The position numbers and the translations under genes are program-made. Below are positions 55,691 to 64,000 of a stretch of DNA of 64,000 nt, one piece after another; position 1 is the stretch's first letter; every line of letters starts with the position of its first letter. Source of the DNA: Paragorgia papillata (taxonomy: Eukaryota; Cnidaria; Anthozoa; Scleralcyonacea; Coralliidae); assembly GCA_035771165.1 (NCBI GenBank), contig JAWNZC010000302.1, forward strand, positions 882,501-946,500, in the 5' to 3' direction. The notes beneath the pieces were generated by a model, which saw nothing but the letters and a program-made list of their open reading frames with translations, did no database searches and was not told the DNA's origin.

Positions 55691-57415
55691 TTAGAACCAA
55701 CATCAGAGAATATTGTTTTAAATCTGTTAAAGCGTTTACCTATTCATAAGGCAACTGGTTTGGATAATATTTCGAGTAGGCTTCTTAAGGAATCAGCTTT
55801 ATTATTTCCGGTTCGCTAACACTAATTATTAATAAGTCGATTGAAACCGGTGTTTTTCCATCTCACTTGAAAATTGCTAAGGTTTTTCCGCTATTTAAAT
55901 CTGGCGGTGCAACTAATCAACAGAACTACCGGCCAATATCCATTCTACCAGCAATTTCTAAATTATGTGAAAGGATAGTCTATGATCAACTGTATGAATA
56001 TCTTATTGAAAACAATTTATTGAATAAATATCAGTCTGGTTTTCGCTCGCTTCACTCAACCGTTACAGCCTTGCTTGATGCAACTAACGAATGGTATTTG
56101 AATATTGACAAAGGTAATTTGAATCTAATTACATTTTTGGATTTAGCAAAGGCTTTTGACACGGTGTCACATGAAATATTATTAGAAAAACTGAAGTTCT
56201 ATGGCATTTACGGCATATCTCTTGATTGGTTTTCATCATATTTACCAAACAGAAAACAATGCTGTTTAGTTGAAGGTTGTACTTCTAAACTTCAAAAAGT
56301 TCAATGTGGTGTTCCACAAGGATCTATTTTAGGAATTCTACTTTTTCTACTTTTTATTAATGACTTACCGACATGTTTGCAATACACAAAAGCTCGTATG
56401 TACGCAGATGATACATCACTAAGTGTTTCATCCAAATCAACTACAGAACTTCAAAATAAAGTTAAATGTGACTTAATAAATGTCGATAAATGGCTACAAG
56501 CGAATAAATTAAGTTTAAATGTCACTAAAACTGAGTACATGTTTATTGGTACACAGTTTAAATTGGACAATTTGGGTCCACTTTTTCCTATATTAATTGG
56601 TGATAAACCTATCAAAAGAGTCGAGTCTGCTAAATGCCTTGGAATGTATTTAGATGAAACTTTGACCTGGAACGAACAAGTCGATTATTTGTTTACAAAA
56701 ATTTGTCGTTTCATAAATGGTCTAAAGCAAGCACGTAAATTTGTTCCACGCAGAACTTTACTTACTATTTATAATTCGCTTATCCAGCCTTATTTCGATT
56801 ATTGCGACACTGTTTGGGGAAATTTGAACAAAGGACTCTCTACTCGTTTGCAAAAGCTCCAAAATCGCCATGCTCGTATAATAACCAATCAAGGTTATGA
56901 TGTTAGATCAGCAGATATATCAAAAGAACTGAAATGGGACAATCTAACCATTAGAAGGGACAAACATTTGTGCCTTATGGTTTACAATGCTTTGAACAAA
57001 AATGCGCCCAGTTATTTGAGTGACTTATTTACTAAGCGCTCGGAACAGTGTCCCTATAAGAATAAACTAAGAGAGAGTCATCATAATTTATTAACAACTC
57101 GAATTCCTCAAACAGAATGTTACAAAGGCAGTTTCTCATACAGAGGTGCGCAGTTATGGAACTCTCTCCCTCCTGAATTGGAAACACCCCAATCTAAATC
57201 AGAATTTAAAAAGAAGTTGTTCCTTTGAAATTGTCATTCATATATGTATATATTGTATATAGTTAGCATCTATTGTTAATTAGTATTTATTTTTAAAAAA
57301 TTATAAAAATATTGTATTTTTTTTAACTTATGTACGGCTTTCATGGAAAGAAGTATTCATACTTATGAAACTACCGTACTGAAATAAATGTGATTCATTC
57401 ATTCATTCATTCATT
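55691..57415 (+). mobile_element. CR1-like LINE inserted into the satellite
   Basis: The unit TACCTCTC is present directly on both sides, so the element interrupts one array. It is 5'-truncated inside the RT domain, has a 3' UTR ending GTACTGAAATAAATGTG, and ends with five ATTC units (about 57391-57415). A target duplication cannot be defined because the target is itself repetitive. Confidence 0.88.
55693..57228 (+). pseudogene. Reverse transcriptase, one frameshift near 55814
   Basis: The first segment reads LEPTSENIVLNLLKRLPIHK and ATGLDNISSRLLKESALLFP, the first RT block. After a one-base frame change near 55812-55816 the frame continues SLTLIINKSIETGVFP and then stays open for over 450 codons (55867-57228). 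Blocks in order: NYRPISILPAISKLCERIV, YQSGFRSLHSTVTALL, TFLDLAKAFDTVSHEIL with the first catalytic Asp, GVPQGSILGILLFLLFINDL, ARMYADDTSL with the catalytic Asp pair, and the C-terminal SYRGAQLWNSLPPEL. The endonuclease is absent. Apart from the frameshift all RT motifs are intact, suggesting a young copy. CR1/L2 group by motif style. Confidence 0.9.
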
Positions 57416-59174
<1,759 letters not shown>

Positions 59175-59315
59175 GTGTGAATTTTCGCAGCTCATCACAA
59201 TACTGCAATGTTTCACAGAAACTTTGCACTAAAAACGACAAGCCTTGTAGGTTACGGGCGTTTTGGGCATTTACGACAACCAAATTCAGTCAAACTTTGT
59301 GGCTCTTACTTGCAG

Positions 59316-60170
59316 TTAAATACTATTAAATTCCCGGAAGTGACTTAGCATTCTATGCAATGGCGTCTCTCGCACATCATCATGAACTTTCAGATGGATT
59401 CCCAAGGCCGCCTTTGACAAACAAAAGCGACCACATAAAGAGCATGTTAGTTCCGGATCTGTCATACTACAAACAAATTTCCTTGCAGCACGTTTCAACT
59501 TTGGCCTTTACTACCCGCTTTTTTTCAAATCTATTAATGCCATCATAAATAGTTTTTCTCCAAGGGTCCCTATTCAGTGCATTTAATTCCCACTTACTTA
59601 CATCTAAGCCCATATCCCTCAAGTTGTGTTTCACACAGTCCATGTAGCGCTTCTTAGGCATATGGGCTGGGCGTTTTTCTTCAGCCAGTTCACTGTAGAA
59701 AACCATTTTCGTCAATCTACAATCTTTTAACCTAACAACGTGTCCAGTCCATCGCATTCGGTTCTTCGTGATGCGTGACTCGATGCTCAAACAGCCTGCT
59801 CTCTTAAGAATTTCAGTTTCAGGTGTGAACGTTTGCCATTTGATGTCTATAATCCGTCTCAGACAGTTCTGATGGACACGTTCCAGAACTTCACGTGATG
59901 ACGGTATGTGGTCCATGTTTCAGAGGAATAGAGCAGGACAGTAATGACATGCGTCATATACAATCAGCTTGGTGTTCAACGTTATGTTATGCTGAGACCA
60001 CACCATGTGCTCAAGTTTATCAAAAGCTACGCTTGCTCTCTCCAGTCTGTAGGATATTTCAGAATCTAGCGAACCATTCCTGTGAAGAGTGCTTCTCAAA
60101 GACACAAATTTGCCCACAACAGCTAGCTGAGCACCGTGAACGTAACTGTTGGACTCTAAAAACAAGTGTG
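59316..60170 (-). pseudogene. LINE RT C-terminal part with C2H2 zinc finger
   Basis: On the minus strand: FVSLRSTLHRNGSLDSEISY and LERASVAFDKLEHMVWSQHN (60110-59930), then after a frameshift NCLRRIIDIKWQTFTPETEI, RMRWTGHVVRLKDCRLTKMV and YMDCVKHNLRDMGLDVSKWE (to 59467). After another frame change comes a zinc finger, CSLCGRFCLSKAALGIHLKV then H, with C-x2-C-x12-H-x3-H spacing, to the stop at 59316. RT thumb blocks followed by a C-terminal finger are typical of this LINE group, the same general type as the 5908-8334 element, which lacks the finger. The catalytic core is missing. Confidence 0.82.
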
Positions 60171-60188
60171 TAGAAATTTGACAAATTT

Positions 60189-60335
60189 TTTTGTCGCCCA
60201 AACAGCACACTATAAGCGGTGTGTTTTTTTTTACACGGATGTAAATTAGGTGTGTAAATTTACACCTTATAACGCGTGTAAACGGCTTGTCGCCCAAACG
60301 ACACACTATAAACCGTGTTTTTTAAAATTGTGTTT
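60189..60335 (+). repeat. Direct repeat with GTGTAAA/TTTACAC palindromes
   Basis: CGCCCAAACAGCACACTATA at 60195 recurs as CGCCCAAACGACACACTATA at 60293, each followed by a GTGTTTTTT run. GTGTAAATTTACAC (60252-60265) is a perfect palindrome. TTTACAC and its complement recur to about 60425. Confidence 0.65.
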
Positions 60336-60645
60336 TCTTACACGCAGTGTGTGTTTTTCTACACAACGTGTGCGTTTTTTCTGCACTGAAGACGTGCTTT
60401 TTTACACAACTTATGGTGTGTAAAATTGTTCACAATCACGCAAGATACATAAAATACAAACACGCGATCTTAATTTGAAAGACTTTATTTTGGAAAAGTT
60501 AAAGATTATATACATTTAAGGTGGCTCCATACAGTTCCTAGAAATATAGAAAATACAAGTTTGAGAGTCCAATACACGTGCATAAACAACTCGGAAAAAG
60601 AATTAAACTAAATGTTATCTATAGTTAAACATTCTGACAATCAAA
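60336..60645. other. No recognised feature
   Basis: TTTTTACAC-type words continue to about 60425, followed by plain A+T-rich sequence. Confidence 0.4.
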
Positions 60646-60875
60646 AACTGTTAACAAGTAAATAGCAACAGTTGTTGCTATGGCAACAATGGCGTTTCAA
60701 AATGGCTGCCAATTACCCTTCAAACTAATTTAATTCGAAAAAAACTTTGGTAACCCCTCATTTGGGGGTCACCAAAGTTTTTTTCGAATTAAATTAGTTT
60801 AAAAGGTAATTGGCAGCCATTTTGAAACGTCATTGTTGCCATAGCAACAACTGTTGCTATTTATTTGGTAACAGT
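60646..60875. repeat. 230-bp near-perfect palindrome
   Basis: ATAGCAACAGTTGTTGCTAT and the following 75 or so bases are mirrored almost without mismatch by 60768-60862, around a loop of six bases (TCATTT) between CCCC and GGGG. Weaker pairing extends to ACTGTTA at both outer ends. It is followed by a 20-bp direct duplication (GTGGCCGACAATTTCTA, twice). Confidence 0.88.
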
Positions 60876-60996
60876 GGCCGACAATTTCTAAGAGTGGCCG
60901 ACAATTTCTACAAGACAAAAAGAGTGATCGGTTTTTTTTCTTGTAAAAACTGTGGAAACTGAAACAAAACATGGAAAATGCCCAGCTCTCGAGAAA

Positions 60997-61589
60997 ATGA
61001 AGCTGCAAGAGGCTGAGGAACTTTTAACTACAAACAGCCAAGATGATGCAGCTTTAGCTTACGAGAAAATTGGAGACTCGATAAAGCGACTTGAACCATC
61101 AAAGCACGAGAGCCTTCAGCATTGAATCGACAATGATAAAAAAAAAATGGTCAGAAAAGCAAAAGGATTGCCTCGCTGTGTTGCGTAAATCAAGAGATCA
61201 TTGTAAAGCGGCGATTGGATGAGCTTCAGAGACAGGAACAAGAGGAGAAATTACAAAGAGGGCTTGAGGACCAGAGGAGAATCAACCAGGAGCAAACGAA
61301 ATTTCCGTTCCAGCAACAAAAGGAAATGGAAGAAGCGATGATTCGACAGCAGCGCGCCGAGGAAGTGTGGTTCTGTGGAACTGAAGAAGCAGGCAAAGAG
61401 AGTGGAATCACAAATCAAAGGAGGGCTCAACAAACTGTGAAGTTACAAAAGTATACTATAACCCCATTTTCAGGAGATTACAAGGATTGGCTACGATTTT
61501 GGAACCAGTTCACACTCAAGCATGAACTGAAAATTTTTGGCGTTGCTGATCTGCAGGGTCGCTATGCCGTATCCTATTGCTCAAGGTAG
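60997..61589 (+). pseudogene. BEL/Pao gag N-terminal remnant
   Basis: Two open pieces separated by stops. The first is MKLQEAEELLTTNSQDDAAL and AYEKIGDSIKRLE. The second has a charged, probably coiled-coil stretch (DELQRQEQEEKLQRGLEDQR) followed by KYTITPFSGDYKDWLRFWNQ. The P-F-S-G-D-x-x-x-W-x-x-F-W-x-x-F pattern is the start of the DUF1759 gag domain of BEL/Pao elements. The rest of gag and all of pol are missing. It is a different copy, on the opposite strand, from the 25.4-27.7 kb element. Confidence 0.65.
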
Positions 61590-61675
61590 GTTAAGTTGTA
61601 TTAACAACCGCATCCTCATCTACTGTACATCTATGTTGAAATTTACCACAAAGTGCAGGTTCACATTCACGACTA

Positions 61676-61865
61676 CCTCCACGTTCCGTCCACGTCCACG
61701 TCCACACGTCCACGACAATGTCCACACGTTCACCTCCACGTCCACACGCCCACGACCATCTCCAAACGTCTACGTCCACACGTCCGCTCGTCCACACGTC
61801 CATGTCTACACGTCCATGTCCTCTACTTTTACGCTCACGTCCATGATCACTTTCACGTCTGCCTC
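61676..61865 (+). repeat. CACGTCCA-type degenerate minisatellite
   Basis: ACGTCCACA/CACGTCCATG words repeat irregularly about 20 times. Similar words resume at 62310-62360 beyond the SINE-like unit, so the array may be split by it. Confidence 0.8.
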
Positions 61866-61867
61866 CT

Positions 61868-62235
61868 AGGGGAGCACGGGTGGCGTGTGCTGTTAGCGCG
61901 CTGCCTCTCACCAAAAGTTAAGCCCGGTTTGACGGGGTTAGTACTTGGATGGGTGACCGCTTGGGAATGACCCCGTTGTCGGGCTTGGACTCATGTGAGT
62001 AGAGTTGTAGTTGATCTCTCCTGTGCTTCGAGGGTTTTTCGCCGGGTTCTTCGGTTTTCCTCCCTCCATAAAATCAACACCTAACATCTTAGCTGTGATC
62101 CGTGGTCTGAACTGTGTCGTATGGCGGCTGCTTGAGCGCCTTTCATATGCCTCGACACGGCCACGTTGATCTGCGTCCTTCGCAATTCAGCCGCTGGCTG
62201 CAAGTAAGGATGATTAGCCACCCAGTCCTCCCGTC
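61868..62235 (+). mobile_element. SINE-like unit with tRNA-like head and 5S-derived block
   Basis: GTGGCGTGTGCTGTTAGCGC, then GCTGCCTCTCACC, resembles a tRNA-type A-box head. It is followed by AGTTAAGCCCGG and GGGTTAGTACTTGGATGGGT, then GACCGCTTGGGAAT, which matches the 3' half of 5S rRNA very closely. The body (CTCTCCTGTGCTTCGAGGG...) is shared with 45092-45360; the distal block GCCTCGACACGGCCACGTTG is shared with 26912-26985. A fragment of the head is at 16972. It is not a functional 5S gene because the 5' half is absent. Its 3' limit is uncertain. Confidence 0.7.
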
Positions 62236-62239
62236 CTCC

Positions 62240-64000
62240 ACATCCAGGTATACCCCTACTGTAGCTGTACTTCTCCGTATCCCCGGCCCGCACTCCGTGT
62301 CCTAGCCACGGTCCAATATTCACGTTCATATCCAAGTCCACTTCTTACCTCTGGAAGCACGTCCATGTTTACTCGACAGGAACGTGTATGTGTACATGTA
62401 TGAAGTGTTCAAGTAGGGGACGTATACACACCTCTAACTGTGAGTGCGATTGCGTCTCTTTATACTTTGGTTTCTGTCACCCTTTGCCGTCGCTATCCCC
62501 TTCCACGTCACCGTCCCCGTACGCGTAATCGTCAATTTCTCCCTCCCAGACACCGTCTATGTGGCCGGAATCCTTTCAAATACTTGTACTACTTTGCAGG
62601 CTGTCCACTAACCCTCCAATCGATTGCACTTTAATGCACTATACACAGCACTTAATTCTACTCCGTTACACTCTACACTGCCAAGCCCATTGCTGTGTAA
62701 TTTGATACATTTACCTGCTGAGATTTCCAATTTGTAATTAATTTGTTTTGGTGATTGTTTTTGTCAATTTGTAATTAGCTGAAAAAGTAATTTTGCTCAT
62801 CTCTGCCTTTGACGAAATTGGTATATTTCTCCCTTTAAATTTTAAAGAACACCGACGGTAATGATTCAAAATCTTCCAAGTGACTGTGATATCATACATT
62901 AGTTTTTTTATCAATCGTGAGCCGGCGGAATCCTAGGTAATGCTGCAATTTGATTGGCTGCGTGAGCGGGCAGTTTTTTACGATATCTGACCACGGGCCG
63001 GAAGTTAAATTTTTTTACAATTAAGGATTTACTCTTAATCGATTTTCACAACTATTTTGCTGGATATTGGAGAAAATAGATTCAAACGAAAGGTGATTAC
63101 GATATGAATGAGTCATTTTATTATCCAAATGCTTCTAACAATTGTGAAAACAACAAATTTGTGTTAAAAAAGCCAGAAAAACTGTTTAAACAAACAAAAA
63201 TCAACGAGCGAAGACATGTCGACTTCACATTCAAGCTATATAAATTGCTTAACGGCAACATTCCAAGAACACTTTAAATACACATTGGAGACTGTATTTT
63301 TAATCGCTTGTTGAAATATATACAAATATAGATGACATATCACTACAGGACGTAAACCTTTTGAGAAAACTTCATCTGTTTTCCATATCCCAGGTCCGAC
63401 AAAATCAAATGTTGAAAAAACAACGAAATAAAACGCCCCAAACTCAGACAAATCTCATCCACATGCTGTAACTCTCGTCGTGTCGTGTGTTGGAAAAAAA
63501 CTTACAGATGGCTTATCACAAGCATTTTTCGGTCCTGATACTCAAACAATGTAATACACTTTCAGTATCCATGTTTATAATGTTTTCAAAGTAACCTTCC
63601 ATTTCCAAGCGAACAGGCGGCGAACCGCCAAATAAAACCAACAAGCGACGATAAACGATGAAGAATCTTTGTTAACTAAACATTGACAACACACGGACTG
63701 CTTTTCTTCGTAACTGTATGTTAAAGTTTTGACTGTTTCGCCGTCCACAAAAAAGGTTATTACAAGCTATGTGTGAACCCCAGGCAGCTTGTTGTCGTTG
63801 ACTTAAAGTGGCACTACGATGAAAAAATCGTCAGTCTTTTTTTATCTTATCATAAAGTTAATTTAAAATGAGGATGAACGGCGTTTGTGGTTTGTCAATA
63901 TTTCATCTCGTTCAAGAGATATTCACGTTTTTGAAATATCCAAATTAGATGACTTATGACGTCATTTACTCCAAACGAGGGAAATGAAAATCGGAAAATT
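62240..64000. other. No recognised gene
   Basis: Includes a resumed CACGTCCA-type stretch to about 62360 and a GCAATTTGATTGGCTGCGTG motif near 62946. No exon or RNA gene that I can support. Confidence 0.5.

Noticed and set aside
61918..61985. Functional 5S rRNA gene
   Set aside because: Only the 3' half of 5S is present, fused to a tRNA-like head and a longer body.
62081..62341. 86-codon minus-strand frame
   Set aside because: It overlaps the SINE-like unit and a dispersed block; the matching block at 26912 is not in an equivalent open frame.

Overview
This is a repeat-dominated, A+T-rich window from an animal nuclear genome, probably a marine invertebrate. An anthozoan or other cnidarian is my best guess, from the mix of SRCR receptor exons, Penelope-like, BEL/Pao and CR1/RTE-like elements, many TIR elements and long simple-sequence arrays. 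No sequence fixes the species. There are no operons or bacterial features. The only clearly intact host coding sequence is three single-domain SRCR exons on the + strand (13916-14239, 44464-44793, 50582-50905). All three are phase 1-1 with good splice sites, so they fit one SRCR-repeat gene whose first visible intron is about 30 kb. The gene's start, end and any membrane segment lie outside the window or were not recognised.

Layout. 0-5.8 kb: an inverted-repeat element, a 33-bp minisatellite, a LINE 3' fragment ending in (TTA)n, and a decayed minus-strand gene with a tentative GTF2I-like segment. 5.8-8.8 kb: a 5'-truncated LINE with an open reverse transcriptase frame and a perfect 16-bp target-site duplication, inserted into an older fold-back repeat. 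9-10 kb: a Penelope-like RT pseudogene. 10-25 kb: TIR elements (Tc1/mariner-like, hAT-like, others), SRCR exon 1, a 36-bp minisatellite and an OB-fold pseudogene. 25.4-27.7 kb: a wrecked BEL/Pao retrotransposon on the minus strand. 28.7-30.8 kb: the second copy of a TIR family first seen at 11.6-13.3 kb. 32.4-41.2 kb: a candidate 8.8-kb TIR-bounded element (CACTGG ends, 3-bp TAT duplication) that appears to carry five different tandem arrays and no transposase. 42.5-43.4 kb: a GTGGA-based array. 44-51 kb: SRCR exons 2 and 3, with nested inverted-repeat elements between them. 51.7-52.8 kb: minus-strand LINE remnants. 54-59.2 kb: a composite satellite made of stepwise-related 4/8-bp units, split by a CR1-like LINE. 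59.3-62.3 kb: a minus-strand LINE end with a zinc finger, a 230-bp palindrome, a BEL gag remnant and a tRNA/5S-like SINE.

The coding pieces do not form a pathway. The biology is a host immune or adhesion-type receptor gene whose introns have been filled by successive, often nested, transposon insertions and by expansion of simple repeats. The most unusual structures are the 8.8-kb satellite-bearing TIR element and the split composite satellite. Calls rest on reading the sequence alone; no database search was possible.
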